Origin: Plasmodiophora brassicae
Lineage: Eukaryota > Endomyxa: Phytomyxea > Phytomyxea > Plasmodiophorida
Assembly: GCA_036867785.1 (NCBI GenBank)
Contig: CP145409.1
Coordinates: 930,001 to 994,000, forward strand
Reading direction: 5' to 3'
Length of the DNA: 64,000 nucleotides
Positions 43,083-55,557 of this stretch are shown here, piece by piece. Position 1 is the stretch's first letter; the number at the start of each line of letters is the position of its first letter. The notes beneath the pieces were generated by a model. That model saw nothing but the letters and a program-made list of their open reading frames with translations, ran no database searches and had not been told where the DNA came from. Made by a program: the position numbers and the translations under genes.

Positions 43083-44167
43083 ATGTCGGTCGACGTGGGC
43101 AGGCGTCTGCGACCGCGTGTGCCCCTGTTCCTGGTCGATAAACACGTCGACCACGCGACGGACGCCATCTGCGATCGAGGTGCCAGTCCAGCACAACGAT
43201 CGTAGGCGCGGCATAGGCCCATCGTCACTTTGCCAGCCTAACCAGGAACGCTATCACCTAGGGACGCGGTACGGGACCTCGTGGAGCGCCAATGGGGTGG
43301 TGGCGCCCCCCTTCCCGCTCACAGACAGCGCGCTCTTCTGCGGCTGTTCGAGAGACTCGTCCAGTTCTGTCACGACATGCAGTATCGCCCCGAACAGATC
43401 AGCACATCGTGTGCCATCCTGATCGAAACCATCACGTTCGCATGCGGTAGTACCCCCATGGCCACGCCGTCGTCCTTGTCCCGCGTGACACATTCCAGCA
43501 GGGGCCGATCTTCCCGATCCAGAACGCGTGGTGGACCACTTCAGGGCGATGCTGATCCGACACAGCGTTCGTCGTTCGCCTCGCAGCATCGCCGTCTTTT
43601 CGTTGGTCGACGTCAAATCACTGATGTCGTTCTTCCTGGATCGCGTCTTTCGTTTCCTGCACTTGTACCAGTACGTTCTGGGGCGCACGCGTCACCTCCA
43701 TCTGCAAACGGAACGGGCGTTGGCTCCAACCCCGACCGTCTACCCGCCTTTGTCATCAGCGACGCTTGTGCCCGCTGATCAACCGAACGCCAAGTCAGAG
43801 CAGGAACCGGCCACGAATGGGGCGGCGTCGAATGGGACGCAGGCTGCCGGCGAGTCGCAGCACGCGCCTGATGAGCAACCGTCCACAGTGGGCGGTCCAC
43901 CACCGCTGACAGACGACGAGATTAACATGAGTGCGTCGGATGGGATGCCTGAATCGGTACCGGTGCTGACGTTCCCGTGTGAAAGTCATGTCGGATCCGG
44001 AGGCGAAGGCGGCGTTGCAGGCGTTGCTGGACCCGCGCCTCGCCGCTCTGCAGAAGCGACTGGACGACCAGCTCGACGCGATGGACAGACAGTTCCAGCT
44101 GGAAGCCGACCGCATCACGTCGGCGTCGCTGGCCGTGCGTGACCCCCCGGCCATCCAGCAAGGATGA
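43083..44167 (+). CDS. CFAP119/CCDC189-like flagellar protein
   Basis: Four exons join in phase: 43083-43179, 43246-43446, 43499-43930 and 43986-44167 (introns 66, 52 and 55 nt). The conserved core is FRAMLIRHSVRRSPRSIAVF, then SLVDVKSLMSFFLDRVFRFL and LYQYVLG, which I recall as the signature of animal CCDC189 (CFAP119), an axonemal protein. Before it are FERLVQFCHDMQYRPEQIS and ETITFACA. After a disordered Ala/Glu/Pro linker the C-terminus is a coiled coil (PRLAALQKRLDDQLDAMDRQ). If right, the organism makes a flagellum. The family assignment rests on memory of one motif block. Confidence 0.6.
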
Positions 44168-44226
44168 CGGGTACCTCATGTATGCTGGTAACTGTATTCA
44201 CTTCGTGCTGGGGAGCCCACGTTTGG

Positions 44227-47200
44227 CTATGGCTCCTCTGAGAAGCTGAAGCTGCTCAATGAATCCTCACGGTCGCTGTGTTCTGGGACGGTTATGGGCT
44301 TCGTTGACGGCAGAGCGCCCGAGTGCCAGATCGGCCCCTGGCGTCTGGAAGCGGGGCCCGCCGCTCGCTGCTGCTGACCTTGCCGCTTGGGACCGGATGG
44401 CTGGCGTTGGATCGCCCGCTGTGCCGGCCGGTTCTGTGGCTCCACGTCCGCTGTCGTTTGGCTGGTGGGTACCTGAGGGTGCTGCCTCGGTGCGGACGAC
44501 TGGCGTTGGATCGGGCCTTGCGTTCCACTCATCGATCGGCTGGGTGGGCCCGCCTCGGTCGCCGTCTGCCTCGATAGCTCCTGGTGCCGGCTGCCATCGT
44601 CCGAGAACGACGCCTGCCCGTGTTTCTTCGTCGTCTCGCGGTCGTCGTCAACGATGTCCCACGATGCGAACATGACGTAGATGATGAGGATGGCGGCGGT
44701 TAGTGATGCGAACAGGCTCATGTAGACCCAGTGCGGCAAGCCACTTGACGAGCCTGTCGCATGCGACGCTCAGCGATAGCGACGTTAAGACGGCAAGCAA
44801 CACAGCAAGTACCATCTTGGCCGACGGACAGGATCAGCGGTGAGGACATGATCAGGAAGAAGGCGACAATGCCGAGAAGGATCGGATTGTGGATCGGCTC
44901 GGTGCAGCGATCGCCAACACGGCCGATGGACCCGAGCGACGTAGAGCCAACCCGAGCGTGGTCCGCCTGGTACGTTTCTGATACGCCTTTAGTCCAATGC
45001 ATGACGTTCGCCAATGATGAATCGATCGTACCTGAGAAGGTGGACACGTTGCTGACCGACATCTCTGGGTGATACCGGTCTTCGAACTCGAGGTCCTCGT
45101 CGTCCCAGCTCCGGTTCAGTCGGATGCGATACCCGATCAGCCGCTCGGGCAAACGCGTCGTGAACCTGCCCGCGTCTGCAGAGGTGTCAGCACCATGCCT
45201 AACGGGTCGGGAACAGAAGGCGGGTACTTTTCGGGTGCGACATCGACGACAACGTCTGGACAGAGTGGCCCGACGACGAGCTGATGCTGATATCGATGGT
45301 GCTCTCGTCAGACTTCTTCGGTTCATCACGACCCCTGAACAAGATGATCAGCACACCACATTGCAGCAGCACGTGACACGATCCGTACATCACTGCGAGA
45401 AGGACCCCAGTCAGGACAACGTTCGCCGACATCCCGATCCAGCCCGCAGGCACATAGGACGATGGGGACACTGCAGGCAGCAGGAAATGGCATACTAGCG
45501 TCACTCCCACCCCACCGATCATCCCTTCGGCACGGTCAGCATGGCGGGATTGCCCCCTCCCTGAGCGGATGTCGTACCGATAGCGATAGGCATCGCTGTT
45601 GCGAACCGGCAGTAGAGGCCGAGGATGAAGGCGGGCATGACCTGCAGTACGACCGCGTTCTGTAGCGAAACCATGGCCGTGACGTCCAGGCTGCCATAGT
45701 TGCCCAGTAGGACACCGAAGACGGTGAAGCTGACGCTGCACAGCATGGCGATGAGGCGGCTAACGGTGTTGCTGCGCGGGGCGGAACGTGAATCCGACCC
45801 AGCCAGCGGCCGGTAGATGTCGACGGTGACGACTGTGGCGACACCCTGCACGACGCTCCCCCCGATTGACATGACGCAACCGACAGCAGCGACGAAGACC
45901 ATGGACCCCAAGAAGTACGGGCCACCGCCTTGCTGCATGGCGAGGCGAATCGAGTACGCCAGGACATCCTGAACGTGCTGAACGTTCGCGTACTCGCCAG
46001 AGATCGTCGGCGCCGCCGTTAACTGGGGCAGGAGTGCCTGGCTGCAGATGACCAGCAAGACACCGGCTGGTACGGCGAAGAACGGCAACAGCGTTTGGAA
46101 CACCAGCGCCAGGCGATACGGTTTCACCGCCCGTACAGACGTCACACGCGTCATGTAATGGGGGTACTGCATTGGAGACAGATTAGCGACAGCACAGAGC
46201 GACTGGGCGGAGCCATTCGCCTACAAAAGTGAATGCAATCCATGGGACGCTCCATAGGATCCAGTTCCCTCGTATCGTTGGCGATGGTACTGCCACGATG
46301 CCAGTGTTGCCCACTTCGTACATGTATCGGGTGATGGCGGAAACCCCATCTACAACACCACAATGAATACCCACGACAAATTGGCAACCGAAGACAACGT
46401 ACAAAAGACGGAGGATTGGATTATCAGCATGAACATGAACGCCAGAAGAAGGGCGGCCGCATGAACGATATCGGTAACGGTGACAGTCGTCAGGTCTCCC
46501 ATTGCCTCTAGCACAAGGACAATACAGGCAATGAAGATCGCGCCTGGAACAGGTAAGCCAAATGCAATCGCAAATGAAGGACGACGCGCGAGCCTCACCC
46601 CAAAGCCGCGGGATGGTGCCCTGCGATATGATTTCCATCACGACACCAATGGCTCCGTACTGGAGGGCCAGGAAACCAACCATTGGGACGACCATGACAG
46701 CGCTGGAAACAACACGCATCAACCTAACGATGACGGTCAGCGATCAATACGAATACAGCAGCAGAATACGCCTGACGAGGATCGGTAACGATCGTTGAGG
46801 AAATCAACCGGGGATTCATATCGGCGGATCTGCCATTGTGGTCAGCGTTGTTGGCAGGCCCTCCTACTCATCCATCCATTCGGGGTACCTTGCTTAGCCT
46901 TAGGAGGCGCGGCGTCACCAGCAGGCTGCCCAAGACGGCAAACAAGAACGCTGGTATCCACTTGAATGCAGCGAAACTGTGCAAGTTCGTGACAGCTTCA
47001 GTATGGACGACAAGTCGAATCTAGGCGATTGATACTCTTCAGTGTAGGCGTCGACCGGTACGCCATAGATGAAGAACCCGCCTTGCGAGGCCATCATCAA
47101 CGTCGCAGTTAGGACAAGCGACGATGACGTCCCAGATGCGAGGTAATCACTGAGAGACGACGCCCTGTGCTGCGAATCATCCTGTTTGTGCCGACGGCGC

Positions 47201-47358
47201 GTAAACCAGTCTCGTATAGCGGCTAGGAATACCGCTATTGGCCAGATGTCAGCGAACCCAAGGATAAACAAGCTCTGGTAGATCGTACCCAGCAAATAGA
47301 AACCGAAGATGGCCCAGACACCGGCACCGAGGCCGGGGTTATTCAAATTGAGCACCAT
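44227..47358 (-). CDS. Sodium/solute symporter (SSF/SLC5 family)
   Basis: Multi-span transporter. It starts MVLNLNNPGLGAGVWAIFGF and continues with hydrophobic segments through TATLMMASQGGFFIYGVPVD. The SSF core is in the exon containing MQYPHYMTRVTSVRAVKPYR, then LLPFFAVPAGVLLVICSQAL, FLGSMVFVAAVGCVMSIGGS and VVTVDIYRPL, followed by FTVFGVLLGNYGSLDVTAMV. The last spans include IVAFFLIMSSPLILSVG and WVYMSLFASLTAAILIIYVM. A long hydrophilic Gln/Pro/Ser tail with QRQPSGPKRQGQQQR ends the protein. About eight short introns. Fungal DUR3-type urea/polyamine carriers have this topology, but the substrate is not assigned. Confidence 0.8.
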
Positions 47359-47557
47359 AAGGTGGTCTTTCGCAGAGGTTTAGGTGTACCAAGGGGCCCT
47401 TGGGTTGGTTAAATTACGAGTGAAAACCGTCGCCAATGTCAGAACACGTTGACCCTGGGATGACTCAGCTGGGAAGTCAAACATTCACGTGTGACTCATC
47501 GATGGTCCAGGGATCGAGTCAGGAATATGGGTTGTATTGCCAGCTTCCAGCACAATA

Positions 47558-50361
47558 TTATCGTAGAACAGGCCCCGCCGCCTGGACACATTGCCCGATG
47601 GCAATATCATGAAGAAGGCGTTCCAACTGGTCGACATTGAGCGACAACAGAGGATCGTCCCAAGACCCCCCAGCACGGTTAACTGCGTCAGCCGCTGCTT
47701 TAACATTTAACCCAGGCAGCGAGACTCGGTACGCTCCAAGCAACCTTCAGAACATTGTTACTCATTTGACTAGTAGTAACGCTAACAGCTGTGCAACCGA
47801 CCTCATGATATTCTTTGGCATACCCAGTTCTCCGACGAGGTCGCTTGTGAAACGCTTTGAGCAGCTAGATAGAACCATGACATTTGCGGGCAAGTTAACA
47901 AGACTGTTGTGCAGGATCATCGTCAAACAAGCACACTCAAGAGCGAAAACAGCGTCAACAACCATGCAATGAGGACTTGGCGGAGACTGGGGGACGCCGC
48001 GTACCAGAACGTGTCCACCGTTGGGATTACGACGAGGCTTGGGTTTGTCGCCGTGGATTGCAATGACGCCATTTTAAACACGTCGACAAGAGCTGCTTCG
48101 AGAGAAAGACCCGACTTATGCAAAAGCGGTAGTTCAATGACGACTGGGACAACGCGTTGGTCTAGGCTATGCAGCACAGCAGAGACAACGTGCTGTTGGC
48201 CAGAGCCGGCTGGACCGTCTACTAGAACGCGTCCCCAGCATGATGGTGATACCTGGATCGGCTGTTACGTAAGGCGGGCAGAAATACGTGCGAGCATACC
48301 CAATTTGGTCGAAATTCTGCGCACAAAGCTCGCATGATATCTTCCACAGATTCTTGCAGATGCCCTTTCAAAAACGGCGGAAGCGCTTGCTTCATCGCCA
48401 GGGTCGCCGGAACCGATGACGCTGGGTTAACCCGAATCAGTGCGAATTCAAAGTCGCTGATGTCCACATTCACGCTATTGATTCCTTCAGGAGACTGTAG
48501 AGATTCCATTCCGACACGCCGGACCGCAGAAAGAATTGCCTTTCTCGGTAGTCAGCGTCCACAGCCTAGCTATTCGTATAACAACGTACCTCGACACACA
48601 GAGATCGCATATGCGCCCCAGAGTATCCTGTACAGCGCGGAGCAAGAGACTCGGCTGACGCGGCAGGCAGGTCTGGCAAGAACTGAAGCAGCATAGCCTG
48701 TCTAGATGCAATGTCTGGCAAACCGACGAATAGCTCGCGATCAAACCGACCAGGACGTCGCTGAACAAAGTAAGTCGTCTAGCATTTCCATACTGCGTCT
48801 CAAACGTTACCAAGGCAGGGTCAATGGAGTCAATGCGGTTCGTTGCACCAAGGACGAACACGTTGCCTAAGACATCAACCTGGACCCTGAATTAATCGTA
48901 CTGCCCATGCAGAAATGGAAGCGTCACTTGCACCGTCCATCAGGGAAAGAAGCGTGCAGACAATCGAGGAATGAACTTGGTTCTGTTTGGGAGAGCGGGC
49001 TGGGGCCAGACCGTCAAGTTCGTCGAAGAATATGACGCTGGGCGCCCGGGCCTTCGCCTAACAAGGCGTCAGTGCGCATTGGTCGTAAATGTGCAAATAC
49101 TGCACCTGAGCAAACAGCTCCCGAAGGTTGCGTTCAGATTCCCCAAAGTATTTGCTCATGATATCAGCACCCTTTCGTGAAAAGAATGTGATTCTTCTAC
49201 CGGCAACTTCGGAACAAGCGTCACACAGAGCACGAGCAAGCCTGGGACACAATTAAGAGAGATGGCTGCCTGTGCCTAATCATACTCGTACAGCGTTTTC
49301 CCGGTGCCTGGTGGTCCGTAAAGAAGCATACCGCGAGGCGGCCGGATACCCATCTTGGAAAGAAGTTCAGGGTACAACAATGGGAGCACAACTGATTCCT
49401 TTAGGGAGGCAATTGCGTCGTCAAGACCAACAACGTCCTCCCAGGCAACCTTGGGAGGAGACAAGTGCTCCTCGCGGTCGTGCGCTTGCTCATCTGCCAA
49501 CGTCTTGCGCCTTGCGATAACCATTTGGTATAGTTCAGTGGCTGATGCCGTCTGGATGCTGCCGGGATCACAGTCTGCAATATGACGCGTATGTGACAGA
49601 TGCCATTATGGTCGCGTACACAGAAAGGCGAACCTTCAAAACTCTCACGAAAGAACTCCATGGCATAACATTCGCCACACTGGACAGAAAAATCCTTATG
49701 GTTGATACGACACATGGACTCCTGCGCGCACTCTAGATGGAAGGACCTTCTGCACTTTGAGTTCAAGCAGCCAATTGATGCGCCTGGATCGGAAGGTATC
49801 GGTTAGACACCAATTGAGGCAACGTCAAGGGACGCCCTTACTGACCCGATTTCCTGCAGTAGTCACAAAACAGACATCGGCTTCGCTGAATCTCAAGTGG
49901 GACATTCAGCATACGCAGCGAGACGGGATCGACAAAGACTTGGGGTGACCAGATCGCACAAATACGATGGGCCCACTTTAGCTGTGATGAGACGATATCA
50001 CCCGTCAGCAACACGACCTCGCACTGTCCACAACGCGACACACCTGAAACTTGGTCCGATCACCCCGATCCGGCCCAACCTGGACACGGTATGGTCCGAT
50101 GAAGTCTGATCCGAAGTTCAGCAGCAGACACACTCATCACCATCATAGTTCCGTACCATTGCGATCATCGGGCAAGGCACCAGCGGCGATGGCTTCCCCC
50201 GTTTTCTTACAGAACGAGCAGAGCCGCCCACGCTCATCGTCCAGCACCTCGTCTTCCGCACGAGCGGTTTCCGTCTGGCGCCTGGCGGCGCGCTCCAGAA
50301 CAATTCGAGGTATCCGAATAAGGATGGGAAGATCATCGCAATCGTCATCTCGATCCGTCAT
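47558..50361 (-). CDS. ATAD2-like AAA ATPase with N-terminal ePHD
   Basis: Chromatin AAA+ ATPase of the ATAD2/Yta7 group. From the ATG at 50361 the acidic start ([20 protein letters not shown]) leads to a zinc finger beginning [18 protein letters not shown]. An extended PHD follows: [52 protein letters not shown] and [11 protein letters not shown]1 has [20 protein letters not shown], Walker [29 protein letters not shown], Walker [18 protein letters not shown] and [14 protein letters not shown] degenerate AAA2 ([15 protein letters not shown]) follows, as in ATAD2. No bromodomain was seen; the C-terminus is short and helical. Many short introns with approximate ends. Confidence 0.82.
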
Positions 50362-50462
50362 CGACGACGACCACGGAGTTGTATTCGGCTGCACCGACAG
50401 TCGAGACAGCACGTCGTACGTACCTAGCCAGATCCGAAATGCCGCCAATGTACTCCCACTTT

Positions 50463-51019
50463 TCAAACGTTCGACTCTGCGATTGGTGGATACACTGGTG
50501 GACTGGAAATCGAGGAGTCCTCGTAGTTGTGACCAACGGAACCGTTTGTAGTCGTTAACGTCCTGCAAAGTTCGTGTGCGGCCAAAGCAGGCACTCCCTG
50601 CGTTTGGATCAGCTCGAATCCAGGTGCCCATCGGGTGTGTACGTCGTGGCTTAGCAGCATGCAACCTCGCAATGCGTTGCCGATAGGGCACGCCTATCGG
50701 CAGCTATCACTTCTGCGACGTGGCCGGTCACGATTACGACCTACCTCCATGGGCTAAACGGTCGACTTGGACCTGAGCGTCCCGTCTTGGAGGCAGACCT
50801 CGTAGTTGCCAAAGTTCAGGCCGGCGTTGACGCATACGGTATATACTCAGCAACTGCCGTGCGGTGTGCTGCGTCCACTGGACTCGGATCCGCGAAATAG
50901 AACGTTACGCCGTTGTCGACGTCGACCAAGACCACGCAACCGGACAGCTTGCCGAACGCTAACTGGAACACGCCGTCGAACACCTCGTCGTACGACGCGC
51001 CCAACGACTGCAACGACAT
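50463..51019 (-). pseudogene. Decayed YbjN-like paralogue
   Basis: Homologous to the gene at 56136-56728. The first part reads MSLQSLGASYDEVFDGVFQL and CVVLVDVDNGVTFYFADPS up to AEYI. The frame is then shifted by one base before LNFGNYEVCLQDGTLRSKST, and an in-frame stop at about 50761 precedes the intron. A second exon resumes as GCMLLSHDVHTRWAPGFELI, matching the paralogue's SCLTLAQDVYPRWVPGFALV. Two disruptions suggest a pseudogene, unless a sequencing error and an alternative splice explain both. It lies head to head with the deubiquitinase gene. Confidence 0.6.
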
Positions 51020-51264
51020 ATGCGCCCAAACGACTGCAACGCTGTACGCACGCTATGACAGACCGGACGTAGAAGCTATATGTATTACATTCTATGCGAT
51101 CGACATTCTCCGATCGCAGTCTAGGTCGTCCAAATACAGATTTGGGGTTCGGGGTACCTACCCTTTGCCGAGAGACGACTGCACCAGGGGCATGGCCGCA
51201 TTGGGTCACACTCACACAGTGCGGAATGGTGGGGACGCGTGGCGGAGTGCGCGAGCAGCGGCCA

Positions 51265-52633
51265 ATGTACGCTGGCCTGGAGATCGAGTCGGACGACGCC
51301 GACAGCGGTACAGAGGAGCAACGCGACGAGGTCGTCAGCGACTTTCCCGACATACGCGCGGAGCTGTCGCGCCCGTTCGACAGTACCGAGTGGCAGACCA
51401 AGTTCCGCGTGCGTGGCCTGCTGAATCAGGTTCGATCATGCGCACTTGTTGAAATGCCTCCTCGTGATAATGGGTGTGCGCAACAGCGAAATAATTGTTT
51501 CCTGAACGCGTGCCTGCAAGCGCTGCTGGCTTGCAATAACTTTCGGGCATTCCTTCGCAGGCTTTCGCAGGTCATCCCATACCTGGACGTTGTGACGACT
51601 CCAGTCTGCCTCGCGTTGCATTTATTATTTCAGGAGGTATCCCTGACGTAACCTATTGTTCTCCGTTGTTTCCTGACCATTACGCATACAGTGGGGGTCG
51701 AAGGACACCGGCCTATATGACGCAGAGTTTCCAGGATTGTCGCAGAAGCAAACAGGACGGCGACGTTCCGGGAAGAAGAAGGCTGAAACTGCACAGCCTT
51801 CACTGCCCCTCTCGGCTGGCGTCGTACAGTCGCCCATCTATCCGACCTCATTCGAAGAAACCATCAACCGCTTCTCTCAGAATTGCCTTGGGCGTCATGA
51901 GGATGCTCATGAGTTCTTGAGCTTTCTTATCGACGAAGCGCACGAGGAACTTGTCAAGCTCGGCAGCGAAATGCGCTCGGGGCCTGACTCGCTAGCTGAG
52001 ACCATTTCCGAGCTGGGATTCACTGCTGTTGTCTCCTCGAAACGTGGAAGGCGTCCCGTCGTTGTCGATATGCAGGATTCCCTAATATCGCGTGTCTTTG
52101 GGGGCAAACTGCGTGTCTCGCTGTCGAAGCAACGCGAAACGCACCAAGTCGTCCCATTCTTCTCCCTTGCCCTGCCAATTGACGCCCACCGAATATCCAC
52201 CGTCAATGAAGCTCTGGCTGCTTTCTCGGCTCGTAGCTACATTCGTGGCGTTCGGCAAGGTGACCGAGAAGTGAACGCCTTCCAAATATCGCGTATCCAA
52301 CACCTTCCTCCTGTGCTAGCGTTGCAGTTGAAACGATTCGCCTACGATGCGGGTTCCGCTATCAAGATCGATCGGCACATCGGGTTTGAAGAAACTCTCC
52401 AACTGCCTGACGTATGTCTCGTTCCAGCACTGCAATCAGCACCTCGCACGTATCATCTGCGTTGCATTGTCGTGCACGTTGGGAAGGAGCATTCACATGG
52501 GCACTACACGGCGTCGGTTCGTGATGACAAAGGTGGGTGGCTTTCTATCGACGACGACCGTATCAGTCAGACCGATTGGAAGACCGTTCGCAAGCAACAA
52601 GCCTACATGCTATTATACGAACTTAAGTGCTAG
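51265..52633 (+). CDS. USP10/Ubp3-type deubiquitinase
   Basis: Cysteine protease removing ubiquitin. Exons are 51265-51429, 51487-51636 and 51692-52633 (introns 57 and 55 nt), all in phase. An acidic N-terminus (LEIESDDADSGTEEQRDEV) precedes the Cys box GLLNQRNNCFLNACLQALLA, where Cys in NNCFLN is the nucleophile. The core includes CLGRHEDAHEFLSFLIDEAH, FQISRIQHLPPVLALQLKRF and the His box EHSHGHYTASV with WLSIDDDR. Order and spacing are those of USP10 (human LPPVLVLHLKRF and GGHYTTDV). About 418 residues with little N-terminal extension. An earlier in-frame ATG at 51226 is possible. Confidence 0.9.
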
Positions 52634-52718
52634 AACCTATTATGGACTCCTATAAAGTTCCATTAAAACTCACCTAGACCCTGGGGTTTTATTTAAAACC
52701 GACCAGGTACTATGATAG

Positions 52719-54183
52719 TCAGACGTCGCTGCAAGAGATCACTTTGCGCTGCCTCGCTTGCTGGGCGCGGCGTTGTGCCCAGTACAATGGAAATCCAAGT
52801 AAACTGACCATAACCGCAAGCTGCATGGTGTTCCAGGCCTGCATCCGTCGGCCAAAGGCATCGAAGAGCACGCCGTGTGCAGAGAACACGGCCGACGCAA
52901 TCAGAAACAGGATGCCACCAATCGTCCCGAAGAACTTAAAGCCGAAATCGAACCCGATGACAAAGAAGAATAACGAGAACGAGCAGTTTCGCGCAACAGT
53001 ATACAACGCGAAAGCGGCAGGTAGAAGTGCCGGGTTCAAAGGCGACATCAGAATTAAGCCACTGAAGGCAATGCACAACACCTGGGACACGGTAGCAGCG
53101 ACCACAACACCATAACGGTCGGCAATCATCCCGAATATTGGATTGGCAAACCTGCAATGTTCATAAAAGAATCAGCTAACTTTAAGCACGGTGATCATTG
53201 CTGTTCTTACAGTCCAAGAGAGAGGATCAACTGGCCAACATCCAGTGCACGGTCGACAGAGGACACGTCTTGCATAGGCCCGAGAGCGTACATTACTTGT
53301 TCTTTCATAATCACTGGGTAGGAATTCAGGAAGAAAACAAGAACGGGAAGAAACACGCATAAGGCAGCGAAACTTGACGTGTAGAGCTGAGATAACAACG
53401 TGCCACGGCCAGAAAACGCTTTTGTTCCAGAGCCAATCCTGAAGCGCATGGCGGTGCTTTCACTCTTCACGCTCCCCTGGGCACCAGGTTGATTAAGGGA
53501 CACCGCCGGCCACACCAAGAGAGAGCTCATAGCGAGAATGACCAGGAACGCACCGAACACACCGGCAACTGCCGAAAGCGGGACCCCAGTGCCTATAACA
53601 TGCTTAAACACCAAGAAGACCAGGAAGGATACCTGGAAAGCAGCGCATTGCAGGGACACGATAAGAGCACTGTGCCCAGGAAATAGGGCACTGAGATGAA
53701 TTACAGAGACTTGGGCGCCAGGTCCTCCTAAACCGATCAGGACAACAGCTGGATATACACAGAGAGTAGCAGACGTCGACAGCGACAAGAAAAACATGCC
53801 CAGCGCAGCTGTAAGCAGCGACATGAAAGACGTTAACCTTGGACCTAAGCACAGCGGACCGTCATTATTCGTTCCGCAAAGTCAAATGATTTAGGAGTGC
53901 TCACCGAATCGGTCCAGTGCGATACCCATGACGAATTGAGACAGAGTGCCTGCAGTGACACCAACGGTTCCCAGACCGACCAGGTCCATAGATGAAAACT
54001 CGGCCATGTCCTGAAGGATCGCACGCAACGACGCAATCCCGAACATCTAAACTCGCCCGATGACTCAGAGTCCATGGCAACCGAGTACGTCTTAAATCCT
54101 ACCGCACCACCGGATGCGGCGATCTGCACCCATGACAAGGCGACCAGCGGGACACGCCACTTGCACATGTTCTTCACCGCCAT
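52719..54183 (-). CDS. Major facilitator (SLC43-like) transporter
   Basis: Twelve-span MFS protein with an SLC43/Fmp42-like order. The start at 54183 (MAVKNMCKWRVPLVALSWVQ) opens the first span. The segment MSLLTAALGMFFLSLSTSAT carries a VVLIGLGGPGAQVSVIHLSA block, similar to the GG-x-Q-N block of SLC43. A loop with LNQPGAQGSVKSES is followed by the second half (LYTSSFAALCVFLPVLVFFL, FGMIADRYGVVVAATVSQVL, FVIGFDFGFKFFGTIGGILF). Three short introns are inferred near 53170, 53840 and 54050. SLC43 members carry large neutral amino acids or adenine; the substrate here is open. Confidence 0.8.
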
Positions 54184-54368
54184 CGAGGCGATTGGTGTGG
54201 ACGACAACTCGACGCGGGGCGCGTCGCGGCATTGCGCAGTTTCGTGTCGTCAGCTAAACATAGAACCGCACCCAACCAACCCCGCGGCGGCGGCAATGGC
54301 CCGCGGGCATCAACTGCGCAGTCTGCAGTCTCTGCAGTGCGGTAGCGTTCGCGACGTGGCACCCGGTC

Positions 54369-55492
54369 ATGTCGCCGCTGCAGGCTGAGCAGCAGCGCTC
54401 GAAGAAACGCCTACGGCATCGCAGCAGCAGCAGCGACATGGAGCACGAGTACTTCGGCATGTACTCCAACATTGACATCCATGAGGTATGCTGCAGTCCG
54501 AGCGACCTGCCGGGCGCTCGATGACACGTTGTTAGGAAATGCTGCTCGACACGAGCCGGACGGAGGCGTACCGGAATGCGATTCTGTCCAGGAAGGACCT
54601 GTTTGATGGGGCGACGGTGCTTGATGTCGGTTGTGGTATGACCTGTATTCTGACGTTATTCGCGTTGGAGGCGGGCGCCGCCCACGTCTACAGTGTGGAC
54701 GCGGCCGACGTAATGGATACGTGCGCTGCTGTTCTGCAAGCGAACAACGTGTCCGGTCGTGTGACCTTGATTCACTCCAGGATCGAGGACATTGAAGAGC
54801 TTGCGGATGGTGTCCCCAAGGTCGACATCATCGTATCGGAGTGGATGGGCTATGCCCTCCTGTTCGAATCCATGGTCGAGTCGGTCCTGCTGGCGCGTGA
54901 TCGTTTCCTCCGTCCCGGTGGGCACATGTTCCCCTGCTCAGCACGTATCTTTATGGCACCTTTCACGAACGACGACTTCCTTGATAAGAACGTCCGTGTC
55001 TGGCAGGAGCCGATGTACGGCCAGGACCTGTCGGCGTTAACGAGCCACGCCCTGCAACGGCACATCGCCATGCCGCAAATTGTCAACATGTCTGATGAGA
55101 ACATCATCGGGGGCGCGTGCGTGATCAGGACAATCGATCTCGGCACCGAGCCAGCGAACCCGGAGACGCTTATGCACCTCTCCGCCGACCTGCGAATGCC
55201 CTGCATCGCTCATGCCAGCCTGCATGGCGTTTGCGCCTGGTTCGACGTGACGTTTCCAGGCGGGATCGTCCTCAGCACGTCGCCATCGGCGGAGCCGACC
55301 CACTGGGCGCAGACGGCGTTCTTCTTCGACGCCAACGGCGTTGATGTCGACCAGGACGATGTGCTGACCGGCAAGGTCGACGTGCAACCCGCGCCTGACT
55401 CGCACCGCCTGCTCCGGTTCGATTTCGCCGTCCGCCTCATGAGGAACAAGGCGCCGTCATTGGCCATAGACAAAACATACATCCTTTGCTGA
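54369..55492 (+). CDS. Type I-like protein arginine methyltransferase
   Basis: SAM-dependent arginine methyltransferase. Exons are 54369-54485 and 54536-55492, intron 50 nt, joined in phase. The N-terminal motif EYFGMYSNIDIHEEMLLDTS and RTEAYRNAI is canonical. Motif I reads VLDVGCGMTCILTLFAL, one residue longer than usual and without the third Gly of GxGxG. The double-E loop is SEWMGYALLFESM and the THW loop is PTHWAQTAFFF; both are intact. A Ser/basic N-terminus (SKKRLRHRSSSS) may be a nuclear signal. Length is about 357 residues. PRMT1/6/8-like by layout. Confidence 0.9.
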
Positions 55493-55557
55493 TGATCCGT
55501 CCTTAATCGCGTTGTGGGTAGTACAGTGTCAGCGATCCCTATGCTGGGCAGTGCTCG

